From: Spirochaetales bacterium
GTDB taxonomy: Bacteria > Spirochaetota > Spirochaetia > DSM-2461
NCBI GenBank assembly: GCA_003247135.1
Contig: QKAW01000012.1
Coordinates: forward strand, 1-51,440
Direction of reading: 5' to 3'
Length of the DNA: 51,440 nucleotides
Below, piece after piece: positions 1-6,499 of this stretch. Position numbers and translations under genes: made by a program. Under the pieces are notes generated by a model. It saw nothing but the letters and a program-made list of their open reading frames with translations, ran no database searches and was not told where the DNA came from. How positions within the stretch are numbered: position 1 is the stretch's first letter; the number at the start of each line of letters is the position of its first letter.

Positions 1-123
1 GAGTTAAGAACTAAGTTTATGGACTATGTTAACTGGTACAATAATATTAGATATCACGGGTCGCTAAACTATATGACTCCTGTTGAGTTTAGGAATTATA
101 TTTTCGAGAAAAAAGTGTCCTAA
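1..123 (+). CDS. IS3-family transposase (OrfB), C-terminal end only
   Basis: The window opens inside a reading frame (frame 1) that ends at a TAA at 121-123. Its last 40 residues contain the segment NWYNNIRYHGSLNYMTPVEF, which matches the conserved tail of IS3-family OrfB integrases (the usual form is YNxxRPHxSLxxxTPxEY). In that family the catalytic DDE residues lie upstream, so they are outside the window. OrfB with OrfA catalyses copy-out-paste-in transposition. The right end of the element probably lies within the next 15-20 bases, because the sequence GGTTGCCA at 129-136 ends in CA as IS3 tips do; this is inference. Whether the element is intact cannot be judged because the left part is missing. 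Confidence 0.82.
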   Translation, partial: ELRTKFMDYVNWYNNIRYHGSLNYMTPVEFRNYIFEKKVS

Positions 124-167
124 AAAGGGTTGCCATTCCAGTTTTGCTGATGGATTTTAAAATTAGA

Positions 168-518
168 ATGGGCAGGCCAGAAATGGAAGATTTCTGGAAT
201 AACATAACTAAGAAATATAAAACTAACTCTATTAAAAAAGATGAATTGATATTATTCAAGAAGCTTATTAAGACATTCATTTTTTTACAAAACAATCCTA
301 AATATCCTGGATTAAAATCACATGAAATAATTCCCCTATCTAAAAGATATGGAATTAAAGTTTTTCAATTTTATATAGAAAATAATAAACCAGCAGCAGG
401 AAGAATATATTGGGTATATGGACCAGATAATAAAGATATAACAATTATTGGTATTGAACCCCATCCTGAAGATAAGAAAAATAGTGGGTACGACAAAGTA
501 AAATTATCTGATTGCTGA
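168..518 (+). CDS. RelE/ParE-like toxin-family protein, apparently orphan
   Basis: Small protein of about 116 residues with the pattern LQNNPKYPGLKSHEI, then FQFYIENNKPAAGRIYW, YGPDNKDITIIGI and PHPED. This order resembles the RelE/ParE-superfamily toxins that carry 'NPxxPGLxxH ... AxRixWxYG ... ITPHP'. Members of the fold are usually ribosome-dependent mRNA interferases or gyrase poisons; which activity applies cannot be told. The start is uncertain: TTG 144, ATG 150, ATG 168 and ATG 186 are all in frame and none has a clear ribosome-binding site; I chose ATG 168. No antitoxin gene is adjacent: upstream is the IS3 tail ending about 45 bp away, downstream is non-coding. The IS insertion may have removed the native promoter, 5' end or antitoxin. 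It could also be a non-toxic relative. Confidence 0.55.
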   Translation: MGRPEMEDFWNNITKKYKTNSIKKDELILFKKLIKTFIFLQNNPKYPGLKSHEIIPLSKRYGIKVFQFYIENNKPAAGRIYWVYGPDNKDITIIGIEPHPEDKKNSGYDKVKLSDC

Positions 519-855
519 AAAATAAAGAAAGCAATTAACTTCGTTAATTTGCTAAAACCTACGGTTTCCAGGAGAAATACTTTCAGAAAGATTATCAAAA
601 ACTTTTACCTATTAATTTGCCCTCAAAAGAACTGAAATGTTGTAAGTACTATTTATATCCGCAAACTATTTAACAATTCCAATAATGTGTTGAAATAACA
701 CACCCACAAATCATTTCTTTAAAAAATGAGTCAAAATTAATACACATTAATAAGCATGAAGTCATTTGTGTGTCAGTTTTCTATGTTTTAAGAGAAGATA
801 AATGCATAAAATTTACAATTACAGCTTCTAAAATATCCAAAATTTAAATAAGAAA
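519..855. other. Non-coding interval upstream of the Hsp20 operon
   Basis: No convincing gene is present in this stretch. It holds a hairpin at 531-552 (GCAATTAAC / GTTAATTTGC with one bulge), a second small inverted repeat at 556-568 (AAACC / GGTTT), and two palindromes at 686-702 and 711-729 listed separately. The first hairpin may end transcription of the toxin-like gene, but no T-run follows it. The rest is AT-rich and featureless to me. Confidence 0.5.
686..702. promoter_or_regulatory. Candidate enhancer-binding site (UAS) for the sigma-54 promoter
   Basis: Perfect inverted repeat TGTGTT-N5-AACACA, about 190 bp upstream of the predicted Hsp20 transcription start. A second near-palindrome (TCATTT...AAATGA, one mismatched pair) lies at 711-729. 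Sigma-54 promoters need an activator bound roughly 80-200 bp upstream, so both position and symmetry fit. The cognate activator is not in this window; the role is inferred. Confidence 0.45.
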
Positions 856-872
856 TTGGCACAAAAATTGCT
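856..872 (+). promoter_or_regulatory. Sigma-54 (RpoN) -24/-12 promoter of the hsp20 pair
   Basis: TTGGCACAAAAATTGCT matches the sigma-54 consensus TTGGCAC-N5-TTGCW, with the GG and GC dinucleotides separated by exactly 10 bases as required. The predicted start of transcription is near 883, giving a leader of about 25 nt that contains the GGAGG ribosome-binding site. Confidence 0.82.
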
Positions 873-907
873 ATTATATAGATGAAACTAATTATGGAGG
901 TGCTGTT

Positions 908-1366
908 ATGGCAATAACAAAATGGAAAAACAAAAATACTTTTGATCCGTGGGCTGATTTTGACGCTCTACAAAGTGAAATCAACAAACTTTTCAACTAT
1001 GACCGTTCACAAAGACAAACAGGATTGTTTGATAGAAATTTTACTCCTGCAGTTGATGTCGTTGAAAATGATAATGAATGTACAATTACATTTGAAATGA
1101 CTGGTATGAATAAAGATGACATAGAATTATCTGTTGTATCCAATGTTCTCACTATAAAAGGTGTAAAGAAGAGTAATACAGAGAATAAAAATGGAAGATA
1201 TTACAGAAAAGAGTCATGGGAAGGAAATTTTCAAAGATCATTATCACTTCCTCAAGGACTAGATAATGAGAAAATATCAGCCCAACTTGAGAATGGATTT
1301 TTATCAATCTATATCCCTAAAAAAGAAGAATCAAAAAATAAACAAATTACTATTGAAGTTAAGTAA
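908..1366 (+). CDS. Hsp20/alpha-crystallin small heat-shock protein (first of a pair)
   Basis: ATP-independent holdase that binds unfolding proteins in the cytoplasm as large oligomers. The 152-residue chain has an N-terminal arm rich in aromatic residues (WADFDALQSEINKLFNY), an alpha-crystallin domain from about residue 47 (TPAVDVVENDNECTITFEM) ending in the family hallmark ENGFLSIYIPKK, and a short tail. The start ATG is preceded by GGAGG at 896-900. It is the first gene of a two-gene operon, 12 nt before the second Hsp20, and is driven by the sigma-54 promoter at 856-872, so expression should need RpoN plus an ATP-dependent activator rather than sigma-32 or HrcA alone. Paired Hsp20s often form mixed oligomers; that is family knowledge, not seen here. 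Confidence 0.95.
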   Translation: MAITKWKNKNTFDPWADFDALQSEINKLFNYDRSQRQTGLFDRNFTPAVDVVENDNECTITFEMTGMNKDDIELSVVSNVLTIKGVKKSNTENKNGRYYRKESWEGNFQRSLSLPQGLDNEKISAQLENGFLSIYIPKKEESKNKQITIEVK

Positions 1367-1378
1367 AGGAGTATCAAG

Positions 1379-1735
1379 ATGAAAGAAAGAAAAGAGTTGG
1401 AATCAAAAAAGAAAATTCAAGCAGTCTGTGATATTTATCATAACGAAGAGTCTGTTGTTATGACTTTAGAAATGCCTGGTGTAACAAAGGATTCCCTTGA
1501 TATTAAAGTGGATAAAAATAAACTAATAATTTATGGGAAAAGAACAAATCATCCAGTCAATGGAGATTATCTGATTAGAGAAATATTGGATTCAGATTTT
1601 TATCAGGAATTTACAATTGACGACACCATAGATGTAGAAAATATTAATGCAAAAATAGATAACGGAATAGTTACAGTAACACTGGGTATAAAAGAAACAG
1701 CAAAAGCTCGGACTATAGAAATTCAAACTAGATAA
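1379..1735 (+). CDS. Second, shorter Hsp20-family protein
   Basis: A 118-residue alpha-crystallin-domain protein: AVCDIYHNEESVVMTLEMPGV, then DIKVDKNKLIIYGKR, and the closing strand motif IDNGIVTVTLGIKE. It lacks the long aromatic N-terminal arm of the first Hsp20 and has almost no C-terminal extension, so it may be a regulatory partner in hetero-oligomers rather than a large-oligomer former (inference). AAGGAG lies 8 nt before the ATG, and the gene follows the first Hsp20 after 12 nt, so the two are co-transcribed from the sigma-54 promoter. A strong intrinsic terminator follows at 1746-1780. Confidence 0.92.
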   Translation: MKERKELESKKKIQAVCDIYHNEESVVMTLEMPGVTKDSLDIKVDKNKLIIYGKRTNHPVNGDYLIREILDSDFYQEFTIDDTIDVENINAKIDNGIVTVTLGIKETAKARTIEIQTR

Positions 1736-1745
1736 TCTGCAAAGA

Positions 1746-1780
1746 AGCCACTCTAAAATGCTTATTTTGAGTGGCTTTTT
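1746..1780 (+). terminator. Intrinsic terminator of the hsp20 operon
   Basis: Arms AGCCACTC (1746-1753) and GAGTGGCT (1769-1776), extended by AAAAT/ATTTT across one bulged T, GCTT loop, then a T5 tract. It lies 10 nt after the second hsp20 stop. Confidence 0.9.
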
Positions 1781-1853
1781 ATCATTCTTAAAAAAACACA
1801 TTTTTAGTAAAATTGTTAAAAATAATTTAAAAAGATTGAATTTATTTCAAAAA

Positions 1854-1886
1854 GTTGTAATTTATGGTCTCTGTTGTAATTTATGA
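1854..1886. repeat. 13-bp direct repeat upstream of the sigma-like gene
   Basis: GTTGTAATTTATG occurs at 1854-1866 and again at 1873-1885, a 19-bp period, in the 215-bp gap between the hsp20 terminator and the sigma-like gene. Two helical turns of spacing would suit a dimeric regulator binding one face of the DNA; that use is inferred. Confidence 0.5.
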
Positions 1887-1995
1887 TCAAAAAAAAACTA
1901 TTTTTTTCATGTTTTTACCCCGTTTATAACCCGAAAGTACTATGGATTTATTATAAAAACAGACTGATAATATTTAAAAAAGTTAGGAGATAAAA

Positions 1996-2850
1996 ATGGA
2001 ATTAGAAAACAAATACCAATTGTATTTAGAAAAAAGACTTAGTAAAGATCAATTAAAAGAGGAGATAATTAAGTATGCATATTATGCACTTATTAATGAC
2101 AAGTATATTGAGGCAGGAGATTTTATCCTAGAATTAATCCCTAATTTAGATTCAATCATTGATAAATATAACAATAATCTACTTCAATTTGATCATTATA
2201 TAAAAACTCATATTAAATGGATAAAACACAGCTTCTCAAAAAAATATGTAAAAGAGAAAGAAAATGTTAATGCTTATAGTATTTATATTAATTCTGAATA
2301 TAAACTGGTATCAGAAGTAATGGAAGAAACCCAGGAATATTCAATTACAAATAATGCTAAAAAATTACTATCTATAAATAATGGTATTATTGAAAAAGAG
2401 TCACTTAGAAATCGGTTAGAGATTTTTGCTCTGAAAAATTCAAGAAATCTGACTGAAGAGCAAATATTAATAATAGCACCCCTATTAAGCAGATCTCCCG
2501 AATGGTTATTTAATAAAAAAGAAGAGCTGGAGATGCAATGTGTTAAAAGAGTTGAAAACCGGGAATACTTAAAACGAAGATATAACAGACTGTTAATGGA
2601 AATAGCAAAACTTCAGGGGCAATTAGAGTGTGAAAATAATGATAAATCCAGATACAAATTATTAAACAAAATTGATGTGTTAACATTAAGAAAAAATGAA
2701 TTGATTATACAGATAAGTAGCAGAAATTGTGGTCCTAAAAATGATGAAATTGCAAAAATTCTTGGTATTCCCAAGGGAACTGTAGATTCTTCCCTTTTCT
2801 ATATAAAAAAAGCTCTGGAATCACTTCTCCCTGATATAAATAATGATTAG
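1996..2850 (+). CDS. Divergent sigma-70-like factor (region 4 HTH at C-terminus)
   Basis: A 284-residue protein with a clear sigma region 4-type helix-turn-helix near its end (about residues 247-277: KNDEIAKILGIPKGTVDSSL...KKAL), the pattern 'EIAxxLGIPxGTVxSxLxxxxKxL'. The N-terminal part (KYIEAGDFILELIPNLDSII, then FDHYIKTHIKWIKHSF around residues 65-80) loosely resembles a degenerate region 2. The middle is charged and helical. It could be an extracytoplasmic-function-like sigma factor or a DNA-binding regulator that borrowed region 4. AGGAGA precedes the ATG by 6 nt. rdgB follows after 9 nt, so the two are probably co-transcribed. No anti-sigma factor is adjacent. HTH assignment is firm; sigma activity is inferred. 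Confidence 0.7.
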   Translation: MELENKYQLYLEKRLSKDQLKEEIIKYAYYALINDKYIEAGDFILELIPNLDSIIDKYNNNLLQFDHYIKTHIKWIKHSFSKKYVKEKENVNAYSIYINSEYKLVSEVMEETQEYSITNNAKKLLSINNGIIEKESLRNRLEIFALKNSRNLTEEQILIIAPLLSRSPEWLFNKKEELEMQCVKRVENREYLKRRYNRLLMEIAKLQGQLECENNDKSRYKLLNKIDVLTLRKNELIIQISSRNCGPKNDEIAKILGIPKGTVDSSLFYIKKALESLLPDINND

Positions 2851-2859
2851 AATAAAAAA

Positions 2860-3453
2860 ATGAAAATATTGTTTGCAAGTGGTAATAGTCATAAAAAAGA
2901 TGAGCTAAATAAAATTCTAAAAAATCATGAGTTAATTTTACCAAAGGATTTAGGAATAGATTCAGATGTTGATGAAACAGGATCAACTTACATAGAAAAT
3001 GCAATGATTAAAGCAGAAACCTTATTTAAAGTTTCTAATGGATTACCTGTATTGTCAGACGATTCAGGTATTTCTGTAGAAGCACTAAATGGAGGTCCTG
3101 GAATATACTCTGCAAGATATGGTGATAAAGAAGCTGGTCGTAAACTTACAAGTGAAGAGAAAAACAGATTATTACTTAAAAACATGAATAATATAAATAA
3201 TAGAAATGCATCTTTTATTTGCAGTATGGTTTTAATACTGGATAATAATAGAAAATTTATTGTTCAGGAAAGTTTTGAAGGTGTATTAACACTTGAACCC
3301 TATGGAAATGGAGGTTTTGGTTATGATCCAATATTTTTTATTCCATCCCTTGGAAAAACTGCAGCTGAGCTTTCAGAAGATGAGAAAAACTTATATTCCC
3401 ATAGAGGAAAAGCCGGAAGGGTTATTGATTCAATTTTAAGTCTATATGAATAA
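2860..3453 (+). CDS. rdgB: RdgB/HAM1-family dITP/XTP pyrophosphatase
   Basis: House-cleaning enzyme that hydrolyses dITP, XTP and similar non-canonical purine nucleoside triphosphates to monophosphate and pyrophosphate in the cytoplasm. The 197 residues have the expected length and all family blocks: ILFASGNSHKKDEL at the N-terminus (usual form ASxNxxKxxE), the catalytic/metal block LSDDSGISVEALNGGPGIYSARY (normally V[AT]DDSGL), GNGGFGYDPIFF, and SHRGKA near the C-terminus. It begins 9 nt after the sigma-like gene with no clear Shine-Dalgarno sequence, so translation may be coupled to that gene. Confidence 0.95.
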   Translation: MKILFASGNSHKKDELNKILKNHELILPKDLGIDSDVDETGSTYIENAMIKAETLFKVSNGLPVLSDDSGISVEALNGGPGIYSARYGDKEAGRKLTSEEKNRLLLKNMNNINNRNASFICSMVLILDNNRKFIVQESFEGVLTLEPYGNGGFGYDPIFFIPSLGKTAAELSEDEKNLYSHRGKAGRVIDSILSLYE

Positions 3454-3532
3454 AGTTAGCTGATTTAACTATTTACATCAAAATTAATGTAAATAATATA
3501 CAATAGATACAAAATAAAAAGCCTCTATAGAC

Positions 3533-3567
3533 AACGTCTGTTGCAGTTATACTTAGCAACAGACGTT
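3533..3567. terminator. Hairpin between convergent rdgB and the RNA helicase gene
   Basis: Perfect 12-bp stem AACGTCTGTTGC (3533-3544) / GCAACAGACGTT (3556-3567) with an 11-nt loop. T-rich bases follow on the plus side (ATTATTTTAA) and a T-run lies further out on the minus side. It sits in the gap between tail-to-tail genes and probably ends transcription in both directions. A smaller hairpin (ATTTACAT/ATGTAAAT) lies at about 3470-3493. Confidence 0.75.
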
Positions 3568-3573
3568 ATTATT

Positions 3574-5364
3574 TTAATCCCTTTTACCGCTGGAATTACT
3601 TTTTCCTTTTCTACTTCTTGGTCTCTCTCCATTAGAAGAGCCGAAGGATCTGTTACTTCTATTACGATCCCTGTCTCCTCCCCTACTTCGGTCACCACCT
3701 CTGTTTCCACCACGATTACGATCACCACCACGGTTTCTGTTTCTATCACCGGATCGATTACGGTCTCCACCATCTTTAGCATCTTTTGCCTGTTCAACCA
3801 AAGGTCTATTATCTCTACCGGCACTTTTAAAGGTATGTATAATTTCCTCTGCATCTTCAAAAGGTACAGTAACGAAAGAGAATTGATCAAAAATCTGTAC
3901 AGAATCAAGTCTTTTACCAGGAATACTTGTTTGAGATGTTATTAACTCAACTAAAGACTTAGCAGTAAAATTATCCTGTCTACCTTTAGCTACAAATAGT
4001 CTGGTTGTTCCACTACTTTTCATATTTATTCGACGAATCTCATTGTAATTGCTCTCATCAAGATCATCACTAAAAGATTGCCTTAAAACAGATGCAACTA
4101 TTTCTACAGGATTTTCACTCTCTTGAAGAAGTTCTAATGCCATTTCACTAAATTTATCAGAGGAATTGCTATACTCTTCCAAAGACTTTTTAATTTCTTT
4201 CATTATTCGTTCTTTTTTTGTTGAGATAACTTGTTCTACATCTGGAATAATATTTTTCTTAATATTTTTTCCGGAAATTCTCTGAATATATAAAAGTTTT
4301 CTATACTCATCTTTTGTAACAAAAGTAATTGCTGTACCCTCATTACCTGCCCTACCTGTCCGACCAACTCTATGAACATATGACTCAGCATCCTGTGGTA
4401 AAGAGTAATTGATTACATGGGATAGATGATTTACATCAATTCCCCTAGCAGCTACATCAGTGGCAACAAGTATATTTATCTGTTTACTTTTTAATTGTGA
4501 TAAAATTCTCTCTCGCATAGCCTGGGAAATATCCCCATGAAGTGCCCCGGAAGAGTAACCTCTTTCAGAAAGTTTTGTAGATACTTCATCAACATCAACT
4601 TTGGTTCTACAGAATACAATACCAAAAAATTCCTCTTCAATATCTACTATTCGGCAAAGAGCTTCAAATTTATCACTCCGGTTAACTTCAAAATAGATTT
4701 GCTCAGTTAAGTCGGATGTTAAGTCTCGGTTTTTAACTTTAAATAGCTCATAATCACCCATATATTTTTTAGCTATCTGCTGAATTCTCGATGGCATTGT
4801 AGCTGAGAATAATAGCATCTGCTTCTCATCTGGAACACTTTCTAGTATTTTTTCAATATCATCTATAAAGCCCATGTTTAACATTTCATCAGCTTCATCT
4901 AAAATTAAAAATTTTAATTGTGAGAGATCAAGACTACCACGGTCTATATGATCCTGAATTCGTCCTGGAGTTCCAACAACAATATCAACACCACGTCTCA
5001 AACGCCGTAGTTGTTCACCCATAGCCTGACCACCATATATTGCAGCCACGCTTAATCGTTTATCGCCTTTTAAAGATATAAGCTCATCACAAACCTGTAC
5101 TGCCAACTCTCTTGTTGGAGCCAGAATTAGAGCTTGAACTTTATTATCCTTACTGTCTTTAAGAGTATCAAGGATTGGTAGACCAAATGCCGCTGTTTTT
5201 CCTGTTCCGGTCTGTGCCTGTCCTATAATATTCTTTTTCCCTGTTAAGAGAAATGGTATTGTCAAAGCCTGTATTGGTGATGGCTCTTCAAATCCTTTCT
5301 TCTCAATCGCTTGTAAAATCTCTTCAGAGAGACCTAGCTCTCTAAAAGTTTTTTTTTCTTCCAC
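3574..5364 (-). CDS. deaD: DEAD-box RNA helicase (DeaD/CsdA type) with RGG-like tail
   Basis: ATP-dependent RNA helicase of 596 residues, likely acting in ribosome assembly and RNA turnover, often cold-induced. Motifs run in order: Q motif (FRELGLSEEIL...PSPIQ, about 7-32), motif I AQTGTGKT (50-57), PTRELAVQ, TPGRIQD, motif II DEAD, motif III SAT, and HRVGRTGR. After the two RecA domains comes a DbpA/CsdA-type RNA-binding domain (TRLFVAKGRQDNF...) and a tail of about 65 residues of GGDRNR/RGG repeats (DNA about 3577-3780) that should bind RNA non-specifically. The start is GTG at 5362-5364 with AAGGA upstream. The gene is monocistronic; a 254-bp gap separates it from the next gene on the same strand. 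Confidence 0.95.
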   Translation of the reverse strand: MEEKKTFRELGLSEEILQAIEKKGFEEPSPIQALTIPFLLTGKKNIIGQAQTGTGKTAAFGLPILDTLKDSKDNKVQALILAPTRELAVQVCDELISLKGDKRLSVAAIYGGQAMGEQLRRLRRGVDIVVGTPGRIQDHIDRGSLDLSQLKFLILDEADEMLNMGFIDDIEKILESVPDEKQMLLFSATMPSRIQQIAKKYMGDYELFKVKNRDLTSDLTEQIYFEVNRSDKFEALCRIVDIEEEFFGIVFCRTKVDVDEVSTKLSERGYSSGALHGDISQAMRERILSQLKSKQINILVATDVAARGIDVNHLSHVINYSLPQDAESYVHRVGRTGRAGNEGTAITFVTKDEYRKLLYIQRISGKNIKKNIIPDVEQVISTKKERIMKEIKKSLEEYSNSSDKFSEMALELLQESENPVEIVASVLRQSFSDDLDESNYNEIRRINMKSSGTTRLFVAKGRQDNFTAKSLVELITSQTSIPGKRLDSVQIFDQFSFVTVPFEDAEEIIHTFKSAGRDNRPLVEQAKDAKDGGDRNRSGDRNRNRGGDRNRGGNRGGDRSRGGDRDRNRSNRSFGSSNGERPRSRKGKSNSSGKRD

Positions 5365-5618
5365 TATTTATCCTTAGAGTAATATAAATTAAGTATAGGA
5401 GGTTTAATGCTTTAATTCTATAGAAATTATATTAAATAGTACTAAATATTACTAAAAAGAATTTCAATATTCCACATTTGTCAAGCTTTCTTTTTTCCTT
5501 TGACAGTTATGGGTCACAAAAAGGACAAAAATAGATTGAAAGGGAAAATAAGTAGGTATAAAAAGACTTGGTCGAAAATTATATAAAATAACAGCTGGGT
5601 TGGTGAATTTTTTAAGCC

Positions 5619-6461
5619 TCAGTTGTATAGTAAATTCAATTCATTATCAGTTAATGCTGAATCAAACATCTTTATTTTATCAATCCTTCCTTTTATATTA
5701 TACTTTTTAAAATCATTTCCATATTTAGCTGTTAAAAAGTATATAGGCCAATCCCCTTTCATTAGAGTTTCAGAACTTATATTATTCTCAGCCACAGTCT
5801 GACCATTAAGATAAATTGACATAGTCCCCTTAAAGAATCGGATAGCCAGATTATTCCATTTTTTTAACTCAAGACGATCTTTAACAGATATACTCTGAAA
5901 ATACCCCTCAGTATCTACAACATAAAAAACAAGACTTGTACCCAGGACTGAAAGAGAAAATCGTCCTTCTGCTTTTTTGTCCCCATAAGTATTTTTCCAG
6001 TTTGAAATCAAAAAACGGTTATCGGAAGTATCTTCAGGATAAAAGCTCATTGCAATTGTAAATTCCTCAATCTCACTTATCCTGCTGCTGTTTTCTATAT
6101 AAAAATACTGACCATCACCTTTTGAGAGCAAAGCACTACTCTTCTCATTCAATTTATCCTCTATATAGGGTATACTTTTTGTTATTACTGAAAATGCATT
6201 TCCGGAACTGTCTTTTATTGTTCCATCGCACAGAAATTCAAAAACTAGGTTTCCGCTTAACTCCTTCCCAGTTCCAAAAAATTCTCCCCTTACAATCCTC
6301 TCTTTGTTTACTTCCAAAATACCATCTGAAGTCTCAATTCTAACAACTTCTTCATTAATAGAAAGAATTTTCCCTTTTACAATATTATCATTTGATAAAT
6401 AAAGATTATCAGCATAGATAAATGAGTTTAATAGAATAATTAGTAAAAAAATCTTTTTCAT
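5619..6461 (-). CDS. Exported protein with concanavalin A-like (LamG/laminin-G type) domain
   Basis: A 280-residue protein with a Sec signal peptide (MKKIFLLIILLNSFIYA-DN). Residues about 18-65 form a small beta-rich region (LSNDNIVKGKILSINEEVVRIETSDG) typical of Sm-like or SH3-like modules. From about residue 70 the sequence follows the concanavalin A-like sandwich pattern: LVFEFLCDGTIKDSSGN, FTIAMSFYP, LISNWKNTYG, WNNLAIRFFKGTMSIYLNGQTV and a final GRIDKIKMFDSAL. Such domains bind glycans or proteins outside the cytoplasm. The ligand is unknown. It is divergent from serS across only 38 bp and has a -10-like box 7 nt before its ATG, so it may be translated from a leaderless mRNA. Confidence 0.75.
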   Translation of the reverse strand: MKKIFLLIILLNSFIYADNLYLSNDNIVKGKILSINEEVVRIETSDGILEVNKERIVRGEFFGTGKELSGNLVFEFLCDGTIKDSSGNAFSVITKSIPYIEDKLNEKSSALLSKGDGQYFYIENSSRISEIEEFTIAMSFYPEDTSDNRFLISNWKNTYGDKKAEGRFSLSVLGTSLVFYVVDTEGYFQSISVKDRLELKKWNNLAIRFFKGTMSIYLNGQTVAENNISSETLMKGDWPIYFLTAKYGNDFKKYNIKGRIDKIKMFDSALTDNELNLLYN

Positions 6462-6462
6462 A

Positions 6463-6492
6463 TTTTCAATAATAACATTTATATTGTAGTAT
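6463..6492 (+). promoter_or_regulatory. Predicted leaderless promoter of serS
   Basis: TTTTCA (6463-6468), 18-bp spacer, TAGTAT (6487-6492), then 7 nt to the serS ATG. There is no Shine-Dalgarno sequence and only 38 bp to the divergent gene, so there is no room for a normal leader. Confidence 0.5.
6469..6474 (-). promoter_or_regulatory. Predicted leaderless -10 box of the LamG-like gene
   Basis: On the minus strand TATTAT lies 7 nt before the ATG. It overlaps the region used by the opposing serS promoter, so the two promoters may exclude each other. Confidence 0.4.
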
Positions 6493-6499
6493 AAACATT

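Noticed and set aside
3525..3945. Two reading frames over the RGG tail of the RNA helicase gene (minus 3525-3908, plus 3541-3945)
   Set aside because: Both are by-products of the repetitive GGDRNR coding region; their proteins are low-complexity (Thr/Ser/Val or Glu/Val-rich) and have no ribosome-binding site.
5460..5520. Inverted repeat TGTCAA/TTGACA between the helicase and LamG-like genes as a terminator or promoter
   Set aside because: The spacing to a -10 does not work on the minus strand and no T-run follows, so I leave it unassigned.
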